In this document: positions 7,553 to 16,900 of the stretch, one piece after another
How positions within the stretch are numbered: position 1 is the first letter of the stretch
Layout of the letters: each line of letters opens with the position of its first letter
From: Halobaculum gomorrense
Lineage (GTDB): Archaea; Halobacteriota; Halobacteria; Halobacteriales; Haloferacaceae
DNA length: 64,000 bases
Assembly: GCF_900129775.1 (NCBI RefSeq)
Contig: NZ_FQWV01000004.1
Span: 186,001-250,000, forward strand
Direction of reading: 5' to 3'
Position numbers and translations under genes: made by a program
Notes under the pieces: generated by a model
Database searches by the model: none
What the model saw: only the letters and a program-made list of their open reading frames with translations
Told to the model about the DNA's origin: nothing

Positions 7553-8584
7553 ATGACGACGATCGACCTCCGGTCGGACACGGTAACCCGCCCCAGCGAC
7601 GAGATGCGCGACGCCGCCCGCGACGCCGCCGTCGGCGACGACGTGTACGCAGATGACCCGACGGTCAACGAGTTGGAGGCGGGCGCGGCCGACCTCGTCG
7701 GGATGGAGGCGGCGCTGTACGTCCCCTCGGGGACGATGGGCAACCAGATCGCGGTCCGCATGCACACCGACCGCGGGCAGGAGCTGCTGTGCGACGAGCA
7801 GGCGCACGTGTACAAGTGGGAGCTGGGCGGTATCCCGCAGCTCTCGGGGGTCCAGCCGCGCATCCTCGACTGCGGCGACCGCTGCGTCCCGACGCCCGAG
7901 CAGGTGCGCGACGGATACGTCGAGGAGGACCTCCACCGCCCGGGCACGGGCCTGCTGTGCCTGGAGAACACGCACAACTCCCGCGGCGGGGTCGCCGTTC
8001 CGACGGACCACCTCGACGAGGCGGCGGCGGCCGCCCACGACCTCGGCGTCCCGGTCCACCTCGACGGTGCGCGTTTCTGCAACGCCTGCGTCGCTCTCGA
8101 CACTGAGCCCGCGGAGATGACCGAGCACGTCGACAGCGTCATGTTCTGCCTCTCGAAGGGGCTCGGCGCGCCCGTCGGGTCGATGCTCGCGGGCGACGCC
8201 GACTTCATCCGGCGCGCCCGCCGGGTTCGGAAGCTGTTCGGCGGGGCGATGCGGCAGGCAGGGATGATCGCCGCGCCGGGGCTGCTCGCGCTGGAGAACG
8301 TCGACCGGCTCGCCGAGGACCACGCCAACGCCGCCCGCCTCGCTGAGGGCCTGAACGAGATCGAGGGGCTGTCAGCGCCCGCGCCGGACACGAACATCGT
8401 GATGGTCGACAGCGAGGCCGCCGGGATGACCGGCGAGGAGCTGTCGGCCGCGTGTAAGGACGCCGGGGTCTCGTTCAGCGCCTTCGGCGAGTACACCTGC
8501 CGGCTGTGCACCCACCTCGACGTGGACGGCGACGACGTGGCGGAGGCGCTCGACCGCATCGCGTCGGTCGTCGACGAGGCCTGA
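7553..8584 (+). CDS. Low-specificity L-threonine aldolase (PLP-dependent)
   Basis: 343 residues, typical of the GLY1/LtaE family (fold type I PLP enzymes), which cleave threonine or allo-threonine to glycine and acetaldehyde. Visible hallmarks: DLRSDTVTRPSDEMR at the N-terminus, VPSGTMGNQIAVR, LENTHNSRGG, the PLP-contacting VHLDGARFCNA and the Schiff-base lysine in MFCLSKGLGAPVGSML. The ATG at 7553 lies about 26-32 bp after a TATA-like GTATTTC, consistent with a leaderless message; the open frame extends 14 codons farther upstream, but this start fits the family. Confidence 0.93.
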   Translation: MTTIDLRSDTVTRPSDEMRDAARDAAVGDDVYADDPTVNELEAGAADLVGMEAALYVPSGTMGNQIAVRMHTDRGQELLCDEQAHVYKWELGGIPQLSGVQPRILDCGDRCVPTPEQVRDGYVEEDLHRPGTGLLCLENTHNSRGGVAVPTDHLDEAAAAAHDLGVPVHLDGARFCNACVALDTEPAEMTEHVDSVMFCLSKGLGAPVGSMLAGDADFIRRARRVRKLFGGAMRQAGMIAAPGLLALENVDRLAEDHANAARLAEGLNEIEGLSAPAPDTNIVMVDSEAAGMTGEELSAACKDAGVSFSAFGEYTCRLCTHLDVDGDDVAEALDRIASVVDEA

Positions 8585-8620
8585 GTCGCCTCCCGGTTTC
8601 GCCGGGGTCCAGTCTGGCGG

Positions 8621-11371
8621 TCACCTGGTCACGAACTCGAACCGCGCCCCCCCGTCGTCGCCGGCAGTCACCGACACCGACCAGCCGTGCGCCTCGGCGA
8701 TGCGACGGACGATGGCGAGGCCGAAGCCGGTGCCGTTCTCGACGCTGGAGACGCCGACGTCGAACACCTCCTCGCGGCGTTCGGGGTCGATCCCGGGGCC
8801 GTCGTCGGTGACGGCGAACCCGGTCGCCGCCGACTCGACGCGAACCGTCGGCGCGCTGCCGGCGTGCTCGACGCTGTTGCGAAAGAGGTTCTCGAACAGC
8901 TCGCGCAGGCGTTCCTCGTCGGCCTCGACGGCGAGGTCATCCTCGACGGTGAGCGTCGCGTCGCCCGTGTCGACGCCTCTCCACGCCGCGCGGGCGGCCG
9001 CCGCCGCATCCACCCGCTCCGTGTCGCCGACGACCCGACCCTCGCGGGCGAGCCGCAGGAGGTCGTCGACGAGGTCGCGCATGCGCTCGACCGCGTCGGC
9101 GACGGTGTCGAGGTGGTCGGTGTCGCCCGTCTCTCGGGCCAGTTCGAGGTACCCCTCGGCGACGGACAGGGGGTTGCGGAGGTCGTGGGAGACGACGCTC
9201 GCGAACTCGTCGAGGCGCTCGTTCTGTCGCTGGAGCGTCCGCTCGCGCTCGCGCCGCTCGGTGATGTCCGAGTAGATGGCGTAGCCGCCGAGGTTCTCGG
9301 CGTCCAGCTCCAGCGGCACGACGTACATGAGGAAGTCGCGGAGCCCGTCGGCCGTCTCGCGTCGGACCTCCTGTCTGATGCTCTCGCCGTTCGCGAGGCG
9401 GTCGTTGAACTCGGCGGCCTCCGGCTCGGCCTCCTCGGGGACGATGTGGTCGTCGACGCACTCCCCGAGCACCTCCTCACCGAGGCCGAACGTCTCCTCG
9501 AACGCGCTGTTGATCGCCACGATGATCGGCTCGCCGTCGACGAGTTCGAACGACAGCGCCGCGTCGGGGACGTTCTCGAACAGCGCCGACAGGCGGTCGC
9601 GCTCGGCGCGGAGATCGGCCTCTGCGCGGACTCGGACGAGCGAGACCGCGACGTGTGCCATCAGGAGTTCCGCGTTGGTGAGGTCGTCGCGGTCGAACGC
9701 GCCGGGCTCGGTGGCGACCGCCTGGAACACCCCGAGGTCCCCGATCGGGACCGACACCGCGGACCGGTACTCCCGGCGGACGGGCACGGCGTCGTCGCGG
9801 TCGGCCACGTCCTCGATCAGGATCGACTCGCCCGTCCGGTACGTCTTGCCGGCGATCCCTTCGTCGAGATCCATCGGTCGCGAGCCGTTCGGGAGGCTGC
9901 CGTCGGAGTCGATGACCGGCACGAGCATCTCTCCCTCGCGCAGCGACATCGTTGATTTGTCGAACGAGAGCACGTCCCTGGCGGCCTCGACCGCCCGGTC
10001 GAGGAGCTGCTCCTCGGACTCGGCGGCCGCGAGGTCGGTCGCGGCGACGTGGAGCCGCTCTGTCGTCTCGCGGGCCGCCCGGAGCGCCGCCTCCGAACGG
10101 ATCCGCTCGCGGGTCACCGTCGCGTACGAGACGAGGAGTTCCGCGAACTCCAGATCGCCCTCGTCGAACCCGCCCGGCTCGTTCTTGACCGCTTGGAAGA
10201 CCGCGTTACCGGCGAACGGCACGGAGATGAGCGACCGGGACTCTCCGTCGTGGGACTGTGCGACCGGGTGGCCGATCATGTCGTCGACGAGGATCGACCG
10301 CCCCTCGTCGTGGGTGACCGCCATCGCGCCGAACTCGCGCGGGAGCTCGGCGGGCAGGTCGTCGTCGGAGGCCGCACACCGGCGGAACCGGTCGGACTCG
10401 GCGGCGTACACGGCCGAGCGGTCGAACGAGAGCACGCGCTCGGCGATCTCGACGGTCAGCTCGAACAGCTCTGTCTCGCGCTCGGCGTCGACGAGCCGCG
10501 GGGCCGCCTCGTGGAGCTCGGTCATCACGCGCTCGCGGCGGGTCAGGTCCGCCTGCGCGCGCAGTCGTCGGTACGACTGCCCCACGTGCATGGCGAGCAG
10601 CTCCGCAAGCTCCCGATCGGTCTCGTCGAAGGCGTGGGGGCGACGCGCGACCGCCTGGAAGACGGCGTCGTCGCCGAACGGGACGGTGATGCTCGACCCG
10701 GTCGCCTCGGAGTTCGACAGCTCCTCGGCCTCCACGTCGGCGACGTACATCGTCTGGCCGCGTCGGTACGCCCGCCCGGCGAGCGTCCCCTCGATCGGGA
10801 CCTGGGCCGGGAGCCAGTCGGTCGACCGCTCGTGTGCGACGAGCTCGCCGTCCTCCTCGATGCCGATCGCGCAGTGGTCAAACGAGAGCACGCGACCGGC
10901 GATGGCGACCGTCAGCTCGAACAATCCGTCGACGCTGTCGACGGCGGCGATCTCCGCGGTCGCCTCGTGGAGCCGCGTCACGCGACGGCGGGCCGCGCGG
11001 AGCTGCCGTCTCGTCTCCCCGTCCCTGGCCCGTTCGATCTCGGCGGCGAGGCGTTCGGCATCGCTCCCCCGATCGACGTACCCGTCGACGTACGCCTCGG
11101 TCGGCTCCCGGTCGGCGTAGGCGACGACCGGCAGGGTCGCGACATCGAGCGCCTCGCGGGCGGCCGCGGGTACCTGCGGGCCGTCCACAAGCACGACCGC
11201 GCCCGGGCGGTCTCGGCCGTCGAGCGCCCGTTCGAGCCCAGCGGGGGTCGTCGTCTCGGTGTCGCCGTCGACGGAGTCGCCCAGCGCCACGGTGAACTCC
11301 TCGGAAATCGACACCCCGTCATCGGCGACGAGGAGGACCGAGGGCGACGGCTCCGCGACGGACCCCGACAT
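8621..11371 (-). CDS. Soluble sensor histidine kinase with three GAF domains and one PAS domain
   Basis: 916 residues without transmembrane segments, so a cytoplasmic sensor. Order: a degenerate receiver-like domain (about 1-130), three tandem GAF domains (about 135-290, 295-450, 455-615), a PAS domain (about 625-735), a dimerisation/phosphoacceptor helix with SVVSHDLRNPLSVAEG, and a HATPase_c domain with LFRNSVEHAG (N box), DDGPGIDP (G1) and GTGFGLAIVRRI (G2). The GAF copies share R/D-V-L-S-F-D and V-P-x-x-x-x-x-V-F-Q-A-V motifs, indicating internal triplication. No response regulator gene is adjacent. The stimulus is unknown. Confidence 0.92.
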   Translation of the reverse strand: MSGSVAEPSPSVLLVADDGVSISEEFTVALGDSVDGDTETTTPAGLERALDGRDRPGAVVLVDGPQVPAAAREALDVATLPVVAYADREPTEAYVDGYVDRGSDAERLAAEIERARDGETRRQLRAARRRVTRLHEATAEIAAVDSVDGLFELTVAIAGRVLSFDHCAIGIEEDGELVAHERSTDWLPAQVPIEGTLAGRAYRRGQTMYVADVEAEELSNSEATGSSITVPFGDDAVFQAVARRPHAFDETDRELAELLAMHVGQSYRRLRAQADLTRRERVMTELHEAAPRLVDAERETELFELTVEIAERVLSFDRSAVYAAESDRFRRCAASDDDLPAELPREFGAMAVTHDEGRSILVDDMIGHPVAQSHDGESRSLISVPFAGNAVFQAVKNEPGGFDEGDLEFAELLVSYATVTRERIRSEAALRAARETTERLHVAATDLAAAESEEQLLDRAVEAARDVLSFDKSTMSLREGEMLVPVIDSDGSLPNGSRPMDLDEGIAGKTYRTGESILIEDVADRDDAVPVRREYRSAVSVPIGDLGVFQAVATEPGAFDRDDLTNAELLMAHVAVSLVRVRAEADLRAERDRLSALFENVPDAALSFELVDGEPIIVAINSAFEETFGLGEEVLGECVDDHIVPEEAEPEAAEFNDRLANGESIRQEVRRETADGLRDFLMYVVPLELDAENLGGYAIYSDITERRERERTLQRQNERLDEFASVVSHDLRNPLSVAEGYLELARETGDTDHLDTVADAVERMRDLVDDLLRLAREGRVVGDTERVDAAAAARAAWRGVDTGDATLTVEDDLAVEADEERLRELFENLFRNSVEHAGSAPTVRVESAATGFAVTDDGPGIDPERREEVFDVGVSSVENGTGFGLAIVRRIAEAHGWSVSVTAGDDGGARFEFVTR

Positions 11372-11475
11372 AGTTACTCAGTGTTGTCGGTTCTCGGTTT
11401 AAGAGTAACGGGGACCCGACGTGCGTCGAACGCGGCCCGGAACCCTTTTGCGCGACGACGGGGCACAACGTGGTA

Positions 11476-14244
11476 ATGAGCGATCTTACCGCGGAGTACC
11501 GCCTCGACTACTTCGAGGAGGAGGGGTTCTCCCGACGGGAGTGTTCCTCCTGCGGGGACCACTTCTGGACCCGCGACGAGGAGCGGACGCTGTGCGGGGA
11601 GCCGCCCTGTGAGGACTACTCGTTCATCGGGGAGCCCGGGTTCGACGAGGCGTACTCGCTTGAGGAGATGCGCGAGGCGTTCCTCTCGTACTTCGAGGCG
11701 CACGACCACGAGCGCGTCGAGCCGTACCCGGTCGCGGCGAACCGCTGGCGCGACGACGTGCTGCTCACCCAGGCGTCCATCTACGACTTCCAGCCGCTGG
11801 TCACCTCCGGGGAGACGCCGCCGCCGGCGAACCCCCTGACCATCAGCCAGCCGTGCATCCGGATGCAGGACATCGACAACGTGGGGAAAACCGGCCGCCA
11901 CACGATGGCCTTCGAGATGATGGCCCACCACGCGTTCAACGCCAAAGAGGAGGTCGGCGACGAGTACGCCTACTCCGGGGAGGTGTACTGGAAGGACGAG
12001 ACCGTCCGGCTCTGTGACGGCCTGTTCGAGGAGATGGGGGCGGACCTCTCGGAGATCACGTACATCGAGGACCCGTGGGTCGGCGGCGGCAACGCCGGTC
12101 CCGCCATCGAGGTCATCTACAAGGGCGCGGAGCTGGCCACGCTCGTGTTCATGTCGCTGGAGCAGAGCCCGGACGGCGACTACGAGCTGAAGGACGGCAA
12201 CACCTACTCCGAGATGGACACGTACATCGTGGACACGGGGTACGGGCTGGAGCGGTGGACCTGGATGAGCCAGGGCACCCCGACCGTCTACGAGGCCATC
12301 TACCCCGACACCATCGAGTTCCTGAAGGACAACGCCGGGATCGACCTCACCGACGAGGAGGCAGACCTCGTCCGCCGCGCCTCCACGCTGGCGGGTCACC
12401 TCGACATCGACGAGGCCGAGGACATCGAGGCCGCCCGCGACAACATCGCGGACAAACTCGACGTCGACACTGACGAACTGACCGACCTGCTGGAGCCGCT
12501 TGAGAACATCTACGCCATCGCCGACCACTGCCGGACGCTCGCGTACATGTTCGGCGACGAGATCGTCCCCTCGAACGTCGGCACGGGCTACCTCGCGCGG
12601 ATGGTGCTGCGCCGCACCAAGCGCCTCGTGGACGAGGTCGGGGTCGACGCCCCGCTCGACGAGCTGGTCGACATGCAGGCCGACCGCCTCGGCTACGAGA
12701 ACCGCGACACGATCCGCGACATGGTCCGCACCGAGGTCGAGAAGTACCGCGAGACGCTCGACCGCGGCGGTCGAAAGGTGGAGGCGCTGGCCGACGAGTA
12801 CGCCGGCACCGGTGAGCCCATCCCCGTTGAAGAGCTGATCGAGCTGTACGACTCTCACGGCATCCAGCCGGACATGGTCGAGGACATCGCCGCAGAGCGC
12901 GGCGCGACCGTTGAGGTGCCCGACGACTTCTACGGGCTCGTCGCCTCCCGGCACGACTCCGCACAGGCGTTCGACCGCGAGGACGACGCCGACGAGCGCC
13001 TCGCGGACCTCCCGGCGACCGAGCGGCTCTACTACGACGACCAGGAGCGCACGGAGTTCGAGGCGGTCGTCCTCGACGTGTTCGAACGTGCGGACGGCTA
13101 CGACGTGGTGCTCGACCAGACGATGTTCTACCCGGAGGGCGGCGGCCAGCCCGCGGACCGCGGGACGCTCTCCACCGACGACACCACCGTCGAGGTCGAG
13201 GACGTGCAGATCCGCGGCGACGTGGTGCTCCACCGCACCGACGAGGACCCCGGGAAAGGCGAGTTCGTCACCGGGCAGGTCGACGGCGAGCGCCGCCGTC
13301 GGCTGATGCGCCACCACACCGCGACCCACATCGTCGGCTACGCCGCCCGGCAGGTGCTCGGCGACCACGTGCGGCAGGCGGGCGCCCAGAAGGGCCTCCA
13401 GTCGTCCCGCCTCGACGTGACCCACTACGACCGCGTCACCCGCGAGCAGGTGAAGGCGATCGAGGCGGTCGCCAACGAGCTCGTCCGTCGGAACGTCCCA
13501 GTCAAACAGGAGTGGCCCGACCGCCACGAGGCCGAGTCCGAGCACGGCTTCGACCTCTATCAGGGCGGGATCCCACCGGGCGAACAGATCCGGCTCGTCC
13601 GCGTCGGCGACGACGTGCAGGCGTGCGGCGGCACGCACGTCTCCCGGACGGGCGACATCGGCGCGATCAAGCTGCTGAAGACCGAGCCGGTACAGGACGG
13701 CGTCGAACGGCTCGTGTTCGCCGCCGGCGAGGCCGCCCTCGACGCGACCCACCGCACGGAGGACGCCCTGTACGACGCCGCGGACGTACTCTCGGTCGAC
13801 CCGCAGGAGGTGCCCGAGACGGCCGAGCGCTTCTTCAGCGAGTGGAAACAGCGCGGCAAGACAATCGACCGCCTGAAGGAGGAACTCGCGGAGCTTCGCG
13901 CCGCCGCGGACGGCGAGGAGGTCGAGATCGGCGACGCCGTCGCGGTCGTCCAGCGGATAGACGCCGACACCGACGAGCTTCGCGCCACCGCCAACGCCCA
14001 CGTCGAGGACGGCCGGATCGCCGTGCTCGGCTCCGGCGCGGACGGCGCCGCGACGTTCGTCGTCGGCGTCCCCGACGGCGTCGGCGTCAACGCCGGCGAG
14101 GTCGTCGGCGAGCTCGCCGGCCGCGTCGGCGGCGGCGGCGGCGGCCCCCCCGACTTCGCCCAGGGCGGCGGCCCCGACGTGGACGCGCTCGACGACGCGC
14201 TCGACGACGCGCCGGACGTCCTCCGGCGGAAGCTGGAGGCCTGA
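11476..14244 (+). CDS. alaS: Alanine--tRNA ligase (archaeal type)
   Basis: 922 residues; charges tRNA-Ala. The archaeal N-terminus carries a small Cys cluster (CSSCGDHFW ... CGEPPCEDY) before the class II catalytic core, which includes [21 protein letters not shown] and [10 protein letters not shown]-type motif 2 sequence. The editing domain has the zinc ligands HHTATH and [11 protein letters not shown]. The C-terminal coiled region ends in the DHHA1-type domain with [18 protein letters not shown] chose ATG 11476 rather than the GTG two codons upstream, because its context resembles other starts here. Confidence 0.97.
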   Translation: MSDLTAEYRLDYFEEEGFSRRECSSCGDHFWTRDEERTLCGEPPCEDYSFIGEPGFDEAYSLEEMREAFLSYFEAHDHERVEPYPVAANRWRDDVLLTQASIYDFQPLVTSGETPPPANPLTISQPCIRMQDIDNVGKTGRHTMAFEMMAHHAFNAKEEVGDEYAYSGEVYWKDETVRLCDGLFEEMGADLSEITYIEDPWVGGGNAGPAIEVIYKGAELATLVFMSLEQSPDGDYELKDGNTYSEMDTYIVDTGYGLERWTWMSQGTPTVYEAIYPDTIEFLKDNAGIDLTDEEADLVRRASTLAGHLDIDEAEDIEAARDNIADKLDVDTDELTDLLEPLENIYAIADHCRTLAYMFGDEIVPSNVGTGYLARMVLRRTKRLVDEVGVDAPLDELVDMQADRLGYENRDTIRDMVRTEVEKYRETLDRGGRKVEALADEYAGTGEPIPVEELIELYDSHGIQPDMVEDIAAERGATVEVPDDFYGLVASRHDSAQAFDREDDADERLADLPATERLYYDDQERTEFEAVVLDVFERADGYDVVLDQTMFYPEGGGQPADRGTLSTDDTTVEVEDVQIRGDVVLHRTDEDPGKGEFVTGQVDGERRRRLMRHHTATHIVGYAARQVLGDHVRQAGAQKGLQSSRLDVTHYDRVTREQVKAIEAVANELVRRNVPVKQEWPDRHEAESEHGFDLYQGGIPPGEQIRLVRVGDDVQACGGTHVSRTGDIGAIKLLKTEPVQDGVERLVFAAGEAALDATHRTEDALYDAADVLSVDPQEVPETAERFFSEWKQRGKTIDRLKEELAELRAAADGEEVEIGDAVAVVQRIDADTDELRATANAHVEDGRIAVLGSGADGAATFVVGVPDGVGVNAGEVVGELAGRVGGGGGGPPDFAQGGGPDVDALDDALDDAPDVLRRKLEA

Positions 14245-14256
14245 GTCCCCGCCTCG

Positions 14257-14544
14257 ATGTCGCTGATCGACGCGCTCCCGTACCCGATGGGCGCCGCGGC
14301 GGTGCGGAGCCTCACCGACGCCGACCGGATCGTCGAGGCGCACCACGAGGTGATCGCTCAGCGGTCCGGGACCGAGGTCGTGCCGGCGCTGTTGATCACG
14401 ACCGAGACGCGGTCGTACGCCGTCGTTGAGGATCGCGAGGCCGAACGCTACCGCGTGTTGGCGTCGGGCGACCGTGACGACCGCGACGACGTGTACGCCG
14501 AGCTCCGCGAGTGGGCGACAGAGCAGGGGTACGGCGGGCCGTAG
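14257..14544 (+). CDS. Uncharacterised 95-aa protein
   Basis: 95 residues starting 12 bp after alaS, on the same strand, so probably co-transcribed. It has alternating strands and helices (TDADRIVEAHHEVIAQRSG, VVPALLITTETRSYAVVEDR, YRVLASGDRDDRDDVYAELR) and no cysteines, signal peptide or membrane span. Codon usage matches its neighbours. I do not recognise a family; it looks like a small conserved haloarchaeal protein. Confidence 0.7.
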   Translation: MSLIDALPYPMGAAAVRSLTDADRIVEAHHEVIAQRSGTEVVPALLITTETRSYAVVEDREAERYRVLASGDRDDRDDVYAELREWATEQGYGGP

Positions 14545-14657
14545 CTCGGCGCTCCCGGCCCGCTCGGGCCCGACGCTCGCGGTCGCCCCGGCGCGACCGA
14601 AACTCCTCTTCCGCCCGCGACCGAAACTCCTACTCGCCCGCCGGCCAAGCGGCGCAC

Positions 14658-15746
14658 ATGGACCCGCGCATCCGCGAACACGCAGAGACCATCGTCGACC
14701 ACTCCATCGAACTGGAGGCGGGCGACGACCTCGTCATCCAGCTCCCCGCCGAGGCCGAGGACCTGGCTGTCGCCCTCCACGAGTACGCCGGCGACATCGG
14801 CGCGAACCCCGTCTACCTGAACAACTCCCAGCGCGCCGCCCGCGCGTACCTCCGCGCGCGCGAAGACGACTTCGAGCTGCCCGAGCACGAGCTGGCCCTC
14901 TACGAGGCGGCCGACGCCTTCGTCATCGCCCGTAGCGGCGGCAACGTCTCCGAGAAGGCGGACGTGGATCCCGAGACGACCGCCGACTACAACCGCGCGC
15001 GCCGGCCGGTCCAGACGGAGCGGCTCTCGAAGACGTGGTGTCTCACGCAGTTCCCGACGAGCGGGCACGCCCAACTGGCGGGCATGAGCACCGAGGAGTA
15101 CGAGAACTTCGTGTACGACGCCGTCAGCATCGACTGGGAGGCGCAGGCGAAGTTCCAACAGCAGATGGTCGAGTTGATCGACGACGCGGAGGAGGTCCGC
15201 ATCAAGTCCGGCGAGGAGACCGACCTCACGATGTCGGTCGCGGGCAACACCGCGCTCAACGACGACGGGAAGGCGAACCTCCCCGGCGGCGAGGTGTTCA
15301 CCGCGCCGGTCAAAGATAGCGTGAACGGCGAGGTGTATTTCGACCTCCCGCTGTACCGGCAGGGCCGCGAGATCGAGGGCGTGCGCCTCACCTTCGAGGA
15401 CGGCCGCGTCGAGGAGTTCTCCGCCGAGCGCAACGAGGAGGTTCTCGAGGGCGTGTTCAACACCGACGAGAACGCGCGCTACCTCGGCGAGCTCGGCATC
15501 GGCATGAACCGCGCCATCGACCGCTTCACGTACAACATGCTGTTCGACGAGAAGATGGGCGACACCGTCCACATGGCCGTCGGTTCGGCGTACCCCGAGA
15601 CGGTCGGCGAGGGCAACGAGGTCAACGAATCCGCCGAGCACGTCGACATGATCGTCGACATGAGCGAGGACTCCGTGATCGAACTGGACGGCGAGGTGGT
15701 GCAGCGTGACGGGACGTTCACGTTCGAGGACGGCGAGGGGGAGTGA
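14658..15746 (+). CDS. Aminopeptidase, M29 (thermophilic metallo-aminopeptidase) family
   Basis: 362 residues. The M29 family uses two divalent metals. Visible features: N-terminal VDHSIELEAGDDLVIQLPAEAEDLAVALHE split around the family's opening, GEVFTAPVKDSVNGEV (metal-ligand Glu region), FNTDENARYLGELGIGMNRAI, the metal histidines near DTVHMAVGSAYPE, and a late EHVDMIVDMSEDS. The length is slightly below the usual 370-410. The ATG at 14658 follows a long noncoding spacer. The protein is cytosolic and probably recycles peptides. Confidence 0.9.
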   Translation: MDPRIREHAETIVDHSIELEAGDDLVIQLPAEAEDLAVALHEYAGDIGANPVYLNNSQRAARAYLRAREDDFELPEHELALYEAADAFVIARSGGNVSEKADVDPETTADYNRARRPVQTERLSKTWCLTQFPTSGHAQLAGMSTEEYENFVYDAVSIDWEAQAKFQQQMVELIDDAEEVRIKSGEETDLTMSVAGNTALNDDGKANLPGGEVFTAPVKDSVNGEVYFDLPLYRQGREIEGVRLTFEDGRVEEFSAERNEEVLEGVFNTDENARYLGELGIGMNRAIDRFTYNMLFDEKMGDTVHMAVGSAYPETVGEGNEVNESAEHVDMIVDMSEDSVIELDGEVVQRDGTFTFEDGEGE

Positions 15747-16093
15747 ACGAGGGCTCGGACGGACGGCGGCGAGGTGTGCACGGTCGATCGAAGGGAGGTC
15801 GTGTGGCCCGAGCCGCTCACCGAGCAGGCGGGACGCGAACGGGGCGAGTGCCCCGAACCGAGCGTGCCGCTCCGGACGCGGTTCGCCACGCAGGTTCCAC
15901 CGGAACTCATGGGGTCAGGTCCGGAGCCGCCGAGAGCGAGTTTGTGAGAACTAGTCACATCCCCTCGCCACGATGGCATTCACGACGCCGCAGAACGTCG
16001 AATCGACAACCTTCACGGAAGTACGTGTACTAATAGATTTCTCTCCTCGGCGCGGTACCGGGATTTATCCGTGTGTGACCGTGTCACTCAGGT
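15747..16093. other. Long intergenic region before the small zinc-ribbon gene
   Basis: 347 bp between the aminopeptidase and a 50-codon gene. I see no convincing gene on either strand: frames crossing it are short or antisense to the aminopeptidase. The last third is richer in A+T, with GTGTACTAATAGATTT near 16025-16040 and a TATA-like GGATTTATCC at 16061-16070. Overlapping the expected transcription start is a perfect 5-bp-arm palindrome, GTGACCGTGTCAC (16075-16087), a possible operator. Confidence 0.5.
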
Positions 16094-16246
16094 GTGCCCA
16101 AGGTGAACTGTCCCGACTGCGGCCGTCAGATCGGAATGCACGAACTCGAGGCGAAGACGACGGCGCAGTCCGGCGGCTTCTCGACCCGATACCGCTGTCC
16201 GTTCTGTCGGACGGACATGGAAAACGTGACCGAGTTCATCGTCTGA
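16094..16246 (+). CDS. 50-aa zinc-ribbon protein
   Basis: A frame of 50 codons from GTG at 16094 to TGA at 16244-16246. Two CxxC knuckles, VNCPDCGRQIG near the start and YRCPFCRTDMENV near the end, are separated by about 26 residues, the spacing of a zinc ribbon. A TATA-like ATTTATCC ends about 25 bp before the GTG, as for leaderless haloarchaeal genes. Small stand-alone zinc ribbons of this kind are common in haloarchaea; the function is unknown. Confidence 0.75.
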   Translation: MPKVNCPDCGRQIGMHELEAKTTAQSGGFSTRYRCPFCRTDMENVTEFIV

Positions 16247-16315
16247 CCCCGGCGTTCGACCGGTTCGACGCCAGTTTTCACTCGCTCCGCGTTAGCGACC
16301 GCCGCGAACGACGGT

Positions 16316-16774
16316 TTACTCCTCGACGTCGAGGTCGAACTGGGCGTTCTCGACGACCGTGTTGAGCACGACGGAGGTGTTCGTCTCGCGGATGTCTTGG
16401 TCGGCGAGCAGCCCCTTGATCCCCTCGTTCATCTCGTCGGTGTCGCGGAACTTCCCGATCGCGATAACGTCGTAGTCGCCGGTGACCTCGTAGACGGACA
16501 CCATCTGCTTTTGCTCGCGCAGGCGGTCGACGATGTCAGGCAGCGCGCTCCCCTCGACTTTCAACTGGACGATCGCGGTCACGTCGTAGCCGAGCCGGTC
16601 GTAGTTGACCCGCGGCGTGTACCCGTCGATGACGCCCGCGTCCTCCAGATCTCGGAGGTGATTCGAGATTGTCGTCACCGACACGTCCAGATCCTCCCCC
16701 AGCGAGCGGAGGCTGGCGCGACCGTTGCCCAAGAGCGCATTCACCAGCCTCGCGTCGAGATTTTCGTACGTCAT
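16316..16774 (-). CDS. lrp: Lrp/AsnC-family transcriptional regulator
   Basis: 152 residues: N-terminal winged HTH (about 5-55, [38 protein letters not shown]) and a C-terminal RAM/AsnC ligand-binding domain (about 65-150, including [19 protein letters not shown]). It is transcribed divergently from glnA across a 126-bp spacer. In Halobacterium an Lrp homologue beside glnA takes part in control of glutamine synthetase, so nitrogen-linked regulation of glnA is the likely role. A palindrome just upstream of its own ATG suggests autoregulation. Confidence 0.93.
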   Translation of the reverse strand: MTYENLDARLVNALLGNGRASLRSLGEDLDVSVTTISNHLRDLEDAGVIDGYTPRVNYDRLGYDVTAIVQLKVEGSALPDIVDRLREQKQMVSVYEVTGDYDVIAIGKFRDTDEMNEGIKGLLADQDIRETNTSVVLNTVVENAQFDLDVEE

Positions 16775-16900
16775 TACAGTCGGCGACGGTCGCCACCCAT
16801 TAGAATTTGACGGATGTCCACCCGAGAAGCTTCGAAGGGGAAAATAGCACCGACCGTCAACTCCTATATACCGGGAGTGTATCGAGTCAAACGTCACAAC
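16775..16900. promoter_or_regulatory. Divergent lrp/glnA promoter region with operator-like palindromes
   Basis: Both promoters are visible. For glnA, CTCCTATATA (16861-16870) lies about 31-40 bp before ATG 16901. For lrp, the reverse strand of TTAGAATTTG (16800-16809) lies about 26-35 bp before its ATG at 16774. The perfect palindrome GGCGACGGTCGCC (16782-16794) lies between the lrp TATA box and start. Its core GACGGTCG (16785-16792) recurs inverted as CGACCGTC at 16851-16858, just upstream of the glnA TATA box. This is what paired Lrp-type operators might look like. Confidence 0.65.

Noticed and set aside
11470-11475. GTG two codons upstream as the alaS start
   Set aside because: Both are possible, but ATG is the stronger start and nothing in the family requires the two extra residues.
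16814-16900. N-terminal extension of GlnA by 29 residues
   Set aside because: The extension would be encoded by the DNA holding the TATA box, and type I glutamine synthetases begin near the ATG at 16901.
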